From Synchiropus splendidus (Eukaryota; Chordata; Actinopteri; Syngnathiformes; Callionymidae): DNA of 64,000 bases. Made by a program: the position numbers and the translations under genes. Under the pieces are notes generated by a model. That model did not search any database and was not told the origin of the DNA. It saw only the letters and a list, made by a program, of their open reading frames with translations. The stretch lies in the NCBI RefSeq assembly GCF_027744825.2, contig NC_071350.1, positions 1,364,001-1,428,000 of the forward strand, given 5' to 3'. This document shows, piece by piece, positions 1 to 10,119 of this stretch. The number at the start of each line of letters is the position of its first letter. Positions within the stretch are counted from its first letter, which is position 1.

Positions 1-2372
1 CTGTTTCGTGTAGTGACACCGACTAACAGCCTGAGTTTTCTGACCCTTCCATCAACTCCAGGACAGACTTCAACAACCCTCGCCAACTTCCATTGATTTC
101 TTGGCACAGTGTCATCACTCAACAGGACGATATCATTCACTTTTGCATTTCTTCTGTCTTTGGTCCATTTACTCCTCTGTTGAAGATTTAACAAAAACTC
201 CTTCCTCCACCTGTTCCAAAATTCATTTGACAAGAATTGAACCCTTTTCCATCTCTTCCGAAGGTAGAGGTCTTCTCTCACAAATTCTCCAGGAGGTGGT
301 GCAATGATTGATGATTTCATTGTCAAAATGTGATTTGGAGTGAGGGGCTCTGGTCCCACTGGATCATTGAGATTTTCTGTCGTCAACGGTCGACTATTCA
401 CTATTGCCATGACTTCATTGAAGTAGGTTCTAAGTGATGAGCTGTCCAATCTTCCAGCAGACTGATCCAAAATGGATGTGAGTACTGCTCTGATCGTGCG
501 TATCTGCCTCTCCCAGACACCACCCATGTGACTTGAAGCTGGTGGGTTCATGACGAATGTGCACCCGAATTCCTTCATGCAATCTTGATCCATTCTTTTC
601 ATCAGTTCATGGAACTCGTTACGTGCACCCACAAAGTTTGTGCCTTGGTCACTGTGAAGTTGACTTACTTTGCCTCTAATTGCGATAAAACAGCGCAATG
701 CGTTGAGAAAGGCATCTGTGGAAAGGTCATCCAATAGCTCAATGTGGATTGCACGTGAGCACATGCAGGTGAACAGAAGCCCATATCGTTTGACTTCCTT
801 TCTTCCGTCCTTTACATAAAAAGGCCCAAAACAATCCATACCACTATATGTAAATGGAGGAGTAGCTTCCATTCTTTCTAGTGGAAGATCAGCCATTTTT
901 TGTTCCTGGTAGGATCTTCTGAGTTTCCTGCACTTAACACACTTGAAGATGAAGGAAGAAACCTCACTGCTACATCCCAAAATCCAAATACCATTGGAAC
1001 GTATTTCATTGATAGTCATCCCACGACCTTGATGTTTGACCTTCTCATGGTAATGCTTTATTAGCAGTCGAGATATGTGATGTCCTTTTGGCAGAATAGC
1101 AGGGTGTTTGACATAGGGATGGATTGATGCTTGCGTCAATCTACCTCCTACCCTCATGGTGCCATGACTGTCCACAAATGGGTTTAGCCTTTGCAGCTCA
1201 TTTGACTTGATCCTTTGAATCTGTAACCTTTGATTTAAACAGCGGATTTCTTGACTGAATGTTTCCTTCTGAACGACTTGGATTATGAACTCTTCAGCCT
1301 CCAGTCTTTCTTCAATAGTTGTAGATCTGTTGGATCTATGTTCAAGACCTTTCACCTTCTTTGCAAAGCGCTTCAATCTTGCAATGGCTCTTACAACTCT
1401 ACTCCAATCAGAAAACCTTGGAAGACGGTCTGACAGAGATCTCTCCTGCGTCGCGCAAACATGTGTGGTTTTGACTTCTGGATATTCCTCAAAAGGCTCT
1501 CCCACCATAACCTCTTCCTCAGGGAGTTCCTTCTGCCACAGGAAGTCAGGCCCTGTTAGCCAGTTGGATTTAACAAGCTCTGTTATGGTGAGACCACAAG
1601 AGGCATGATCAGCCGGATTCTTTTCTGATGGAACATAATGCCACTGACTCGGCTCTGAGCTTGATTTAATCTGCTGGATTCGGTTGGCTACAAACACATG
1701 AAACCGCTTTTCATCGTTGCTAATGTAACCTAGAACAATCTTTGAGTCAGTCCAAAAATACTCCTTCAGATCTTTCATTTCCATTTCTCTTTTCAGCAGA
1801 TCACCTGTTCTTGCAGCCATCACAGCAGCTGAGAGCTCTAGTCTGGGAATAGTTGTTATCTTTGTTGGCGCAACTCTCGCCTTCCCCATAACTAGAGAGC
1901 AATATGCTTCTCCTGATTTTGCAATAGCTCTAAGATAGGAACACACTCCATAACCAGAGACACTGGCATCAGAAAAATGATGAATCTCATATTGTTCAAC
2001 TTCACTGGCAGTTAGAGGAATGTAGGCTCTGGGTATTTCCAGTGCGGACAGATTGTGGAGATCTTGTAGCCATTCTTCCCAACATTGCCTCAGGTTGTCT
2101 GGAAGTGGCTCATCCCAGCCAGCTTTGTCTTGACACATTCTTTGTAAAATCTGTTTGCCTTTCAAAATGAAGGGTGCAACAAACCCAAGTGGATCAAAAA
2201 TTGAAGCCACTGTTGATAGTACACCTCTTCTGGTGAATGCATGATCTTTCACTACCACTCTGAACTGGAACTTATCTGAACGGATGCACCATTGAACACC
2301 AAGCGCTCGTTCAATTTTCGCTTCTCCCAATGCCATGTTCAGATCAGTTACACCTTGTACACACTCATTCAT
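1..2372 (-). CDS. BEL/Pao RNase H-integrase part of the polyprotein, open at the window edge
   Basis: Translating the minus strand in the frame that includes the ATG at 2372-2370 gives about 790 codons without a stop, running off the left edge. It begins with the RT-RNase H connection (ALGVQW, then IFDPLGFVAPF). RNase H follows, with the catalytic-type Asp in HHFSDAS (1968-1970), Glu in PRLELSAAV and WTDSK. The integrase has an HHCC zinc-binding region (HYHEKVKHQG, then CVKC at about 930-941) and a core with Asp in GMDCFGPF (834-836), Asp in LHSDQGTNF (648-650) and Glu in GGVWERQ (510-512). The last two are about 46 residues apart, longer than the retroviral 35 and compatible with BEL/Pao. 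The C-terminal part (PLTPNHIL, then WRKEFL) resembles the DUF5641 domain found after BEL integrases. It lacks its natural start because of the frameshift; the ATG at 2372 is incidental. Confidence 0.92.
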   Translation of the reverse strand, partial: MNECVQGVTDLNMALGEAKIERALGVQWCIRSDKFQFRVVVKDHAFTRRGVLSTVASIFDPLGFVAPFILKGKQILQRMCQDKAGWDEPLPDNLRQCWEEWLQDLHNLSALEIPRAYIPLTASEVEQYEIHHFSDASVSGYGVCSYLRAIAKSGEAYCSLVMGKARVAPTKITTIPRLELSAAVMAARTGDLLKREMEMKDLKEYFWTDSKIVLGYISNDEKRFHVFVANRIQQIKSSSEPSQWHYVPSEKNPADHASCGLTITELVKSNWLTGPDFLWQKELPEEEVMVGEPFEEYPEVKTTHVCATQERSLSDRLPRFSDWSRVVRAIARLKRFAKKVKGLEHRSNRSTTIEERLEAEEFIIQVVQKETFSQEIRCLNQRLQIQRIKSNELQRLNPFVDSHGTMRVGGRLTQASIHPYVKHPAILPKGHHISRLLIKHYHEKVKHQGRGMTINEIRSNGIWILGCSSEVSSFIFKCVKCRKLRRSYQEQKMADLPLERMEATPPFTYSGMDCFGPFYVKDGRKEVKRYGLLFTCMCSRAIHIELLDDLSTDAFLNALRCFIAIRGKVSQLHSDQGTNFVGARNEFHELMKRMDQDCMKEFGCTFVMNPPASSHMGGVWERQIRTIRAVLTSILDQSAGRLDSSSLRTYFNEVMAIVNSRPLTTENLNDPVGPEPLTPNHILTMKSSIIAPPPGEFVREDLYLRKRWKRVQFLSNEFWNRWRKEFLLNLQQRSKWTKDRRNAKVNDIVLLSDDTVPRNQWKLARVVEVCPGVDGRVRKLRLLVGVTTRN

Positions 2373-5300
2373 TCTTCGGAATTGAGTCAAGCACAACATT
2401 GCTGTTGCTTATAAATTTGTGTAGATGGAGTCCACCACCTTTGCAGAGATCAACTGACTCTTGAATGAGCTGAATGGCTTCTACTTCACTATCCACACTT
2501 GTTAAGCCATCATCAACATAAAAGTTGCGGTGTATGAATGTCACTGTAGCTTGACTGAACTTGTCTGATCCTTTTGTAGCAATATGCTTAAGCCCAAAGT
2601 TTGCGCATCCAGGTGAGGATGCGGCACCAAACAGGTGAACTTTCATCCGAAATACACAAGGTGAACTCTCCATCCTGCCCTTTTCCCACCACAGAAATCT
2701 GAGGTAGTCTTGATCCTTCTTTGTCACATTAAACTGGTGAAACATTCTTTCTACATCACACATGAAGCCAATCCTCCCCTTCCGAAAGCGGCACAAGACA
2801 CCCACAAGGGTATTTGTAAGGTCTGGTCCAGTGAGCAGATGTTCATTGAGTGAAGTATTCTGGAATCTGGCTGAGCAGTCGAACACCACACGAATCTTTC
2901 CTGGTTTTTGAGGATGATAAACCCCATGGTGTGGGATATACCATACATTCTCATTGTCAAGTTCTGTCTCTGGGACCCGTTCTGCATCACCTCTTGATAT
3001 CATGTCCTCCATAAATGCCACATAGTCCTTGTGGTACTGATCATTTTTCTTCAGACGCCTCTCCAGGCATCTCAGTCGATGTTCGGCACACACTTTGTTA
3101 TTTGGCAAATTTGGTCTTTTTTCCTTGAAAGGAAGTGGCATTTCATAATGTCCGTTTGGCATTTGCTTTATGCTGTCGTTCATTATTGTTAGAAAGTTAA
3201 GATCTTCCTGTGAGATTGAAATTTCTTCGTTGTATTTTTCAGTGAAGTCAGACTCAAAAGCTTTGAGTATGTCTGTAGGAGAGATGATTTCCTTTACTTG
3301 AGTTCTACAAACAAAGTGTACCTCCGACTTAAGCTCAGAGGTAGCTGTGGTCACTGGCAAAACTTGCTTTATAATGATGCGGTGACTGACACCAATTTCA
3401 TCTTCCTCATCTTGATCAACGTTTGCGTTGCTGTAGCCAATGATGCTCCAACCTAACAAGGATTTTTGTGCATATGGCTGGTCTTCAGTGCCAGTGATGA
3501 CGTCTCTTGGTTGCAAGGCTTGGGGACAGTTATAACCTATAAGCAATCCTACTTCGCAGTCAAGCTCTGGAGACATTTCACCTTCTAGATGTTGCAAGTG
3601 CGGCCAGGATCTTGCTGTAGTACTTGTAGGTATATGAGACCTATTCGCAGGTATATATTCTCTTGTGTAAGTTGTTGGGAGCTTGATTTTAATGTTCGAC
3701 TTAATTCCTCTAACTTGCAGTCCTTGCACCCTCTGGCTACTCACCACTTTACTTCTGGAGGTTATTGTTGATACCTTGAGCTTGACCGGGTCACTTTCTG
3801 CATGCAGTACTTCAGCTACATCCTTCAAGATGAACGTTGTATCACTCTGACTGTCAAGCAGCGCATACATTAAAACTTCTTTGTTCGGTTCCTGTGTGGT
3901 AGAGACATAAACTGGAACAATAGATGATGTATGAGTACAACTCTTGCCTTGAATGACTCTGTTTGAGGTAGCAACATGTGTTTCATGAGATTCAGACTCT
4001 TGATCTGTATTTCTCATGTTAACTTCAAACCTTTCTTGTTGGCTTCCTTCTCTTTCTTCTTTCTTTACACGATCTTGGTGTAAGCAAGTTGGATGTTGTT
4101 TTCCACACAAGTTGCACTCACTTCTGGATGGACATGCCTTGGAGTTGTGACCAACCTTGAGGCAACCAAAACACAGTCTGGCCTGTTGTACAAACTTAAC
4201 TCTTGCTTCAATGGGGGTTTTCATCATCTTGCGGCAGTATTGTATGGTATGACCTTTTTTATCGCAAAAGACACACATGAGACTCGTTTTCTCACGTGTA
4301 CTTGTAGTAAATGTTTTAACACCGAAACTGGCATGTCTGTTAGACTTGGATGTCTCTTTGTCTGACACTCTTGGTTTTTCGAAGTCCTTTGACTTCATAG
4401 CCTGAAATGAAGTAATCGGATTGCATGCAATCCGAGCCTCCATGTTTAGAAATCTCACAAAATATTTGAAGTCAGGGAACATCTTGTGCTCATCCAAGAA
4501 CATAGTGACTTCTCTATTCCATCGTGCAGTTAACCACTCTGGAAGCTTGGCTGCAATCCTTTGATTCTCCACACAATCGTCAAGCGTTTGTAGTCCTTGA
4601 AGATATGGCATGGCTGACTCAACACTGCTCAGAAAATCAGCAAACTCACGGAGATCTTCACTATCTCTGGGGTTGATTTTGTGCCATGAATGTATCTTGT
4701 CACGATACGACTTGGCAACTACAAACGGATGACCAAATCTGTCTTCAAGTGTATCCAAAGCAGCCCGATACGCTGCCTCCATTCCCACCAGGAAATGTCC
4801 TTCGATAGCCCTCTTTGCTGAGCCTCCCACATACTTTCGTAAAAAGAAGAGCCTTTCTTGAGCGGGCAAGTTTTTTCGATCAATTAGAGTACTGAAGGAA
4901 AGTTTCCAATCATTGTACATTAAAGGATCTCCTTTGAAGATTTCAGGCTCTGCGATAGGGACTCTGTTAGCTGTGATTGCTTCAGCAAGTGCTCTCACCA
5001 GGTCATTAGCAGTCTCTTGAGTGTGAGTAGGAACATTTGCTTGAGTGTGAGCTTGAATCGGCTGAGCAAGTTGGACAGGAGTAGCTTCTACGTGTGCATC
5101 TTGTTGTGAGGGAAAGAAGGGTTCACATGAAGGGTCCAGTTTAAGTGACGGACGTAAAGAATCTGAATACACTTGTAGCCTTGCTTGTGCTGCATTGTGT
5201 CTTTTGAGTTCTTCCAGTCGTCCTAACTCTTTCCTTTTCCCATCCAACTTCATTTTTCGATCTGCACTTTCTGCAATGAACTGAGCTCTCTTTTTAGCAT

Positions 5301-6057
5301 TCTTTGCTTCAAGCTCCTTCTCCTCAGCTTCTCTCTCAGCCTGTAAGATGATATCCTCCTTTTCAAGTTTTTTAATTTCTTCTTCTTGCTGATGTTGAGC
5401 ATCCATTATCTTTATCACCTCTTGTGTTGCTGCAACTTCAGCTGCTGCTTGTTTAGCACTTAATGACAGAACAGAAGCGTGTCTAGACAATACAGATGAT
5501 GCCCTAGAGTTGCTTGTTTGATTTGTTGAGACGCTGGAGACAGAGCTTTCAAACACTGACTTGGAGTCAGGCCAAGGGATATCTTCTACACTCTCACCAC
5601 TGCAGAGTTGTTGCACCTTTATATTAGCAATCTTTCTGAATGCATGGCACGTGTCATTCATCCTCCTAATGTCAGGTTCAGGAATTGAGATAGCTCTGAT
5701 TTCCAGGTAAATGTTGTCTATGTCTACTTGGATACTGTTGATTACTGTCATAACTTCATCGACTAAATCGGTCGCATCCTTGTTCTTCATAGCTCTTTTC
5801 AGTCCATTAAGGTGATATTTCCAACTACTGTAGATCTTCAGAAAGTCCTGATATAAATATCTCAGCTTTCCATCCATCAAGGCTTGCCCTTTCTCAGTAG
5901 GTTTCCGTATGCGTGTGCTTCTTCTTATGTTAGGAGGTAACTGCGTGTTGTTCACATTCACCTGGGATTGCACATCTTCCTCACCTGATCTAGCTTGATG
6001 TGACAGTGAGGTAACCTCTTCAGTTAGCGCAGACGCACTTTCCTGAGTGTGTGACAT
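2365..6057 (-). CDS. BEL/Pao gag-protease-reverse transcriptase polyprotein, frameshifted at the end
   Basis: This 1230-codon frame encodes the front part of the retroelement polyprotein. Visible in order are a basic N-terminal region, a long charged Lys/Glu/Ala-rich segment (about residues 200-300) that looks like coiled coil, a DUF1759-like gag segment starting near residue 370, and two CCHC-type zinc knuckles beginning at Cys595 and Cys629 with a further Cys-rich motif after them. A protease region follows, with the active-site-like LLDSQSD (Asp735). The reverse transcriptase has motif A Asp in FMCDVERMF (Asp1101), motif B around LFGAASSPGCANFG, and motif C YVDD at residues 1180-1183. The ATG at 6057 is the first in frame and is followed directly by coding-like sequence. 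The frame stops at 2365-2367 in mid-domain because of a frameshift; the RT-RNase H connection continues in the +1 frame. Otherwise no stop or missing catalytic residue was seen. Confidence 0.93.
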   Translation of the reverse strand: MSHTQESASALTEEVTSLSHQARSGEEDVQSQVNVNNTQLPPNIRRSTRIRKPTEKGQALMDGKLRYLYQDFLKIYSSWKYHLNGLKRAMKNKDATDLVDEVMTVINSIQVDIDNIYLEIRAISIPEPDIRRMNDTCHAFRKIANIKVQQLCSGESVEDIPWPDSKSVFESSVSSVSTNQTSNSRASSVLSRHASVLSLSAKQAAAEVAATQEVIKIMDAQHQQEEEIKKLEKEDIILQAEREAEEKELEAKNAKKRAQFIAESADRKMKLDGKRKELGRLEELKRHNAAQARLQVYSDSLRPSLKLDPSCEPFFPSQQDAHVEATPVQLAQPIQAHTQANVPTHTQETANDLVRALAEAITANRVPIAEPEIFKGDPLMYNDWKLSFSTLIDRKNLPAQERLFFLRKYVGGSAKRAIEGHFLVGMEAAYRAALDTLEDRFGHPFVVAKSYRDKIHSWHKINPRDSEDLREFADFLSSVESAMPYLQGLQTLDDCVENQRIAAKLPEWLTARWNREVTMFLDEHKMFPDFKYFVRFLNMEARIACNPITSFQAMKSKDFEKPRVSDKETSKSNRHASFGVKTFTTSTREKTSLMCVFCDKKGHTIQYCRKMMKTPIEARVKFVQQARLCFGCLKVGHNSKACPSRSECNLCGKQHPTCLHQDRVKKEEREGSQQERFEVNMRNTDQESESHETHVATSNRVIQGKSCTHTSSIVPVYVSTTQEPNKEVLMYALLDSQSDTTFILKDVAEVLHAESDPVKLKVSTITSRSKVVSSQRVQGLQVRGIKSNIKIKLPTTYTREYIPANRSHIPTSTTARSWPHLQHLEGEMSPELDCEVGLLIGYNCPQALQPRDVITGTEDQPYAQKSLLGWSIIGYSNANVDQDEEDEIGVSHRIIIKQVLPVTTATSELKSEVHFVCRTQVKEIISPTDILKAFESDFTEKYNEEISISQEDLNFLTIMNDSIKQMPNGHYEMPLPFKEKRPNLPNNKVCAEHRLRCLERRLKKNDQYHKDYVAFMEDMISRGDAERVPETELDNENVWYIPHHGVYHPQKPGKIRVVFDCSARFQNTSLNEHLLTGPDLTNTLVGVLCRFRKGRIGFMCDVERMFHQFNVTKKDQDYLRFLWWEKGRMESSPCVFRMKVHLFGAASSPGCANFGLKHIATKGSDKFSQATVTFIHRNFYVDDGLTSVDSEVEAIQLIQESVDLCKGGGLHLHKFISNSNVVLDSIPKNE
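2366..2373 (-). other. 4-bp tandem duplication causing the polyprotein frameshift
   Basis: On the minus strand AATG occurs twice in tandem at this point. The upstream frame stops two codons after the duplication begins (TGA at 2365-2367), and the +1 frame carries the continuation of the same protein family. A single extra AATG unit therefore accounts for the break. I see no slippery sequence or downstream structure that would argue for programmed frameshifting. Confidence 0.75.
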
Positions 6058-6148
6058 GTTAAATTTGTCAGTGGGATGGTATTTGAACTAAACGTTCCTT
6101 TCCCTATTCTGTAATAACACATAAAATAGATCTATAGTTACACCCAAA
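6058..6148 (-). other. BEL leader with possible primer-binding site
   Basis: Between the inferred LTR end (6149) and the ATG at 6057 lie 91 bp of leader. On the minus strand the first bases after the LTR are TT followed by TGGGTGTAAC, which has the TGG start expected of a tRNA primer-binding site (complement of the tRNA CCA end). I cannot name the tRNA. No other feature is visible. Confidence 0.35.
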
Positions 6149-6452
6149 TGTAGTCACCACAAACAAAAGATACAATGAAACAATTAACATCAAATCAGAC
6201 TGAGTGCTGTAGAACTTAAATACTAATTGTCTAGTTCAACTTTACTTTGCCGGATGATCACTGACAGGACACTGCCTCGTCCACGTATTACAGAAAAACA
6301 GACCTCCGTGGTCAGGGATTGCTTTGATACCTTCAGCACAACCCTCTCGATGTGTTTGCTTGTGTGGCCTTGCCCAGAGATCACCTTGGCTTCAGGATTC
6401 GGTCCCGATGTTGCACTTCGCTTGCTTGCTAGCGTCGTCAACTCGTGTTTCC

Positions 6453-6535
6453 TTTTCTGCACGAGTGTAGTACTTCTGCACCGGAGTCATCTGCTTCTGC
6501 ACCGCAGTCGTCTACTTAAGCACCGGAGAGTTCTA
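6453..6535. repeat. 21-bp minisatellite inside the LTR, about four copies
   Basis: Units at 6473-6493, 6494-6514 and 6515-6535 share CTTCTGCACCGGAGTC-like sequence with a 21-bp period, preceded by a more diverged unit at 6453-6472. On the element's own strand it lies downstream of the AATAAA signal, in what would be U5. Copy-number variation here could distinguish subfamilies. Confidence 0.7.
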
Positions 6536-6582
6536 CTATGCCGTTGATGGAATGAAGAGAGTCGTCAGCGTCTTCACTGATG

Positions 6583-6588
6583 TTTATT
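6583..6588 (-). promoter_or_regulatory. AATAAA polyadenylation signal in the BEL LTR
   Basis: The minus strand carries a perfect AATAAA inside the LTR, downstream of the TATA-like stretch. In the 3' LTR copy the same motif would direct 3' end formation. This is a position-based assignment. Confidence 0.45.
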
Positions 6589-6669
6589 GCCACCGTAGAA
6601 CTGAACAGACACAGTCATTAGCATTCGCTCGGTCAAAGAACAACTTCAATTGTCACGGAAAAATAACGC

Positions 6670-6676
6670 AAATATA
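6670..6676 (-). promoter_or_regulatory. TATA-like element in the BEL LTR
   Basis: The minus strand reads CTATATTTG here, about 85 nt upstream of the AATAAA signal at 6583-6588. That spacing would suit a promoter followed by a short R region. No transcription start can be fixed from sequence alone. Confidence 0.3.
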
Positions 6677-6909
6677 GACAAACGAACCACTTTGGTCTCC
6701 TTTGCATCGACGGCAGACTTGGATCGTGAACAGCAACAGCAAAGTAAAAATACCTCAACAAAAAATGGATGACTGGAAACAAACTTTCTTTCGTCTTTTT
6801 CAAGCAACATCAATAAAAAACGTACTTTCCGGTAAAGACTTTCAAAATAAAATACAACAACAACAATGCACAACCAATTAACAAAGCACCCAAAACATTC
6901 ACATTTACA

Positions 6910-9900
6910 GTCTTTCTCGTACTTGCACATCAAATTTAAGCTGTATGAAGTGTTTTTTGAAAGTTTTCAACATTTTTATGTTTGCCGTTCCTGAATCGAC
7001 CTTATCTCAGGCTGAAATTGCGTTTTCTGCAATGTGCCATAACTTTGCAGGGAAGTTTCAGAACATGAAATTTTCAACTCCCACTATAGCAGAATGGGTC
7101 TTTCTAGTAGTTGCACATCAAATCTAAGCTGTCTGAAGTGTTTTTCCAAAGTTATCAACATTTTTATGTTTGGCGTTCCGGAATCGACCTTATCTCAGGC
7201 TGAAAACGCATTTTACGCATGGTGCCATAACTTTGCAGGAAACCTTCAGAACATGAAATTTTCAATTCCCACTAAAGCAGAAAGGGTTTTTCTCCTACTT
7301 GCACATCAAATCTAAGCTGTCTGAAGTGTTTTTCGATAGTTTTAAACATTTTTATATTTGGCGTTCCTGAATCGACCTTATCTCAGGCTGAAAACACGTT
7401 TTCTGCATTGTGCCATAACTTTGCAGGGAAGCTTCAGAACATGAAATTTTCAACTCCCACTACAGCAGAAAGGGTCTTTCTAGTAGTTGCACGTCAAATC
7501 TAAGCTGTCTGAAGTGTTTTGCGAAAGTTATCAACATTTTTATGTTTGGCGTTCCAGAATCGACCTTATCTCAGGCTGAAAACGCGTTGTCTGCATTGTG
7601 CCATAACTTTACATGGAAGCTTCCGAACATGAAATTTTTACCTCCCACTATAGCAGAAAGGGTCTTTCTAGTAGTTGCACATCAATTCTAAGCTGTCTGA
7701 AGTGTTGTTCCAAAGTTATCAACATTTTTATGTTTGGCGTTCCGGAATCGACCTTATCTCAGGCTGAAAACACGTTTTACGCATTGTGCCATAACTTTGC
7801 AGGGAAGCTTCAGAACATGAAATTTTCACCTCCCACTATAACAGAAAGGGTCTTTCTAGTAGTTGCACATCAAATCTAAGCTGTCTGAAGTGTTGTTCCA
7901 AAGAGATCAACATTTTTACGTTTGGCGTTTCGGAACCCACCTTATCTCAGGGTGAAAACGCGTTTTCTGCATTGTCCCATAACTTTCTCGGGAGGCTTCA
8001 GAACATGAAATTTTGACCTCCCACTATAGCAGAAAGGGTCTTTCTAGTAGTTGCACATCAAATCTAAGCTGTCTGAGGTGTTTTTCCAAAGTTATCAACA
8101 TTTTTATGTTTGGCGTTCCGGAACCCACCTTATCTCAGGCTGAAAACGCGTTTTACGCATTGTGCCATAACTTTGCATAAAGCTTCAGAACATGAAATTT
8201 TCACCTCCCACTATAGCAGAAAGGGTCTTTCTAGTAGTTGCAGATAAAATCTAAGCTGTCTGAAATATTTTTCCAAAGTTATCAACATTTTTTTGTTTGG
8301 CGTTCTGGAACCCACCTTATCTCAGTCTGAAAATGTGTTTTCTGCATTGTGCCGTAACTTTGCAGGGAAGCCTCAGAACATGAAATTTTCACCTCCCGCT
8401 ATAGTAGAAAGGGTCTTTCTAGTAGTTGCACATCAAATCTAAGCTGTCTGAAGTGTTTTTCCAAAGTTATCAACACTTTTATGTTTGGCGTTCCGGAATC
8501 GACCTTATCTCAGGCTGTAAACGCGTTTTACGCAGGGTGCCATAACTTTGCAAGGAAGCTTCGGAACATGAATTTTTCACCTCCCACAATGGCAGAAAGG
8601 GTCTTTCTAGTAGTTGCACATCAAATCTAAGCTGTCTGAAGTGTTTTTCCAAAATTATCAACAGTTATATGTTTGGCGTTCCGGAATCGACCTTATCTCA
8701 GGCTGAAAACGTTTTTTCTGCATTGTGCCATAACTTTGCAGGGAAGCTTCAGAACATGAAATTTTAACATCCCACAATAGCAGAAAGGGTCTGTTTCGTA
8801 GTTGCTCATTAAAGCTAAGCTGTCTGAAGTGTTTTTCCAAACTGATCAACATTTTTTTGTTTGGCGTTCCGGAGTCGACCTTATCTCAGGCTGAAAACGC
8901 TTTTTACGCATTGTGCCACAACTTTGCATAAAGCTTCAGAACATGAAATTTTCACCTCCCACTATAGCAGAAAGGGTCTTTCTCGTAGTTGCACATCAAA
9001 TCTGAGCTGTCTGAAGTGTTTTTCCAAAGTTTTCAACATTTTTATGTTTGGTGTTCCTGAATCGACCTTATCTCAGGCCGAAAACGCGTTTTCTGTATTG
9101 TGCCATAACTTTGCAGGGAAGTTTCAGAGCATGAAATTTTAACCTGCCACTATAGCAGAAAAGGTCATTCTAGTAGTTGCACATCAAATCTAAGCTGTCT
9201 TGAAGTGTTTTTCAACAGTTATCAACATTTTTATGTTTGGCGTTCCGGAACCCACCTTATCTCAGGCTGAAAACGCGTTTCCTGCATTGTGGCATAACTT
9301 TGCAGGGAAGCTTCAGAACATGAAATTTTCACCTCCCACTATAGCAGAAAGGGTCTTTCCAGTAGTTGCACATCAAATCTAAGCTGTCTGAAGTGTTATT
9401 CCAAAGTTATTAACACTTTTATGTTTGGCGTTCCGGAATCAACCTTATCTCAGGCTGAAAATGCATTTTCTGCATTGTGCCATAACTTTGCAAGGAAGCT
9501 TCAGAACATGAAATTTTCACCTCCCACTTTAGCAGAAAGGGTATTTCTAGTAGTTGCACATCAAATCTAAGCTGTCTGAAGTGTTTTTCGAAAGTTATCA
9601 ACATTTTTATGTTTGGCGTTCCGGAATCAACCTAATCTCAGGCTGAAAACGCGTTTTACGCATTGTGCCATAACTTTGCAGGGAAGCTTCACAACATGAT
9701 ATTTTCACCTCCCACTAGAGCAGAAAGGGTCTTTCTAGTAGTTGCACATCAAATCTTAGCTGTCTGAAGTGTTTTTCCAAAGTTTTCAACATTTTTATGT
9801 TTGGTGTTCCTGAATCGTCCTTATCTCAGGCCGAAAACGCGTTTTCTGCATTGTGCCATAACTTTCCAGGGAAGCTTCAGAACGTGAAATGTTCACCTCC

Positions 9901-10119
9901 CACTATAGCAGAAAGGGTCTTTCTAGTAGTTGCACATCAAATCTAAGCTGTCTGAAGTGTTTTTCCAAAGTTATCAACATTTTTATGTTTGGCGTTCCGG
10001 AATCGACCTTATCTCAGGATGAAAAATCGTTTTCTGCATTGTCCCATAACTTTGCAGGGAAGCTTCAGAACATGAAATTTTCACCCCGCACTATAGCAGA
10101 AAGGGTCGTTCTAGTAGTT
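6910..10119. repeat. Diverged monomers at the BEL-proximal edge
   Basis: About 17 monomers precede the first higher-order copy. They show more private changes than those further right, for example GTGCCATAACTTTGCATAAAGC with a deletion near 8175 and 8930, and variable bases around 7900-8850. I found no long block here that is repeated elsewhere in the window. Confidence 0.6.

Larger units (their letters stand above)
1..6909 (-). mobile_element. BEL/Pao LTR retrotransposon, 3' end beyond the window
   Basis: Reading on the minus strand from 6909 towards 1, the element has a probable 5' LTR, a short leader, gag with zinc knuckles, an aspartic protease, reverse transcriptase with YVDD, RNase H, integrase and a C-terminal domain. 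The domain order protease-RT-RNase H-integrase, the DUF1759-like gag segment and the long spacing between the last two integrase catalytic residues are those of the BEL/Pao superfamily rather than Gypsy or Copia. The right end abuts the satellite in mid-monomer, so the element very probably inserted into the array. The integrase end and 3' LTR lie left of base 1. One frameshift near 2366-2373 is the only coding break I found, so the copy looks fairly young. Confidence 0.93.
6149..6909 (-). repeat. Probable 5' LTR of the BEL/Pao element
   Basis: On the minus strand the segment starts TGTA at 6909 and can end TACA at 6149, giving matching inverted termini and a length of 761 bp. Base 6910 is the first base of recognisable satellite, which fixes the outer edge well. 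The inner edge is an inference from the TACA terminus followed two bases later by TGG. Inside are a TATA-like stretch (about 6670-6676), an AATAAA signal on the minus strand (6583-6588) and a short minisatellite (6453-6535), in an order compatible with U3-R-U5. The partner LTR is outside the window, so the boundaries cannot be confirmed by comparison. Short open frames in this stretch have no recognisable motif. Confidence 0.6.

Noticed and set aside
101..1608. Plus-strand open frames over the BEL integrase and RNase H region (for example 101-307 and 1285-1608)
   Set aside because: They are antisense to a continuous minus-strand frame carrying RNase H and integrase catalytic motifs.
2340..2400. 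Programmed ribosomal frameshift between RT and RNase H of the BEL element
   Set aside because: The frame change falls in mid-domain at a simple 4-bp duplication, with no slippery heptamer or evident pseudoknot. A mutation is the simpler explanation.
6223..6933. Short minus-strand open frames (79 and 95 codons) within the BEL LTR
   Set aside because: They lie in the inferred LTR, overlap its TATA-like and AATAAA signals and have no recognisable motif.
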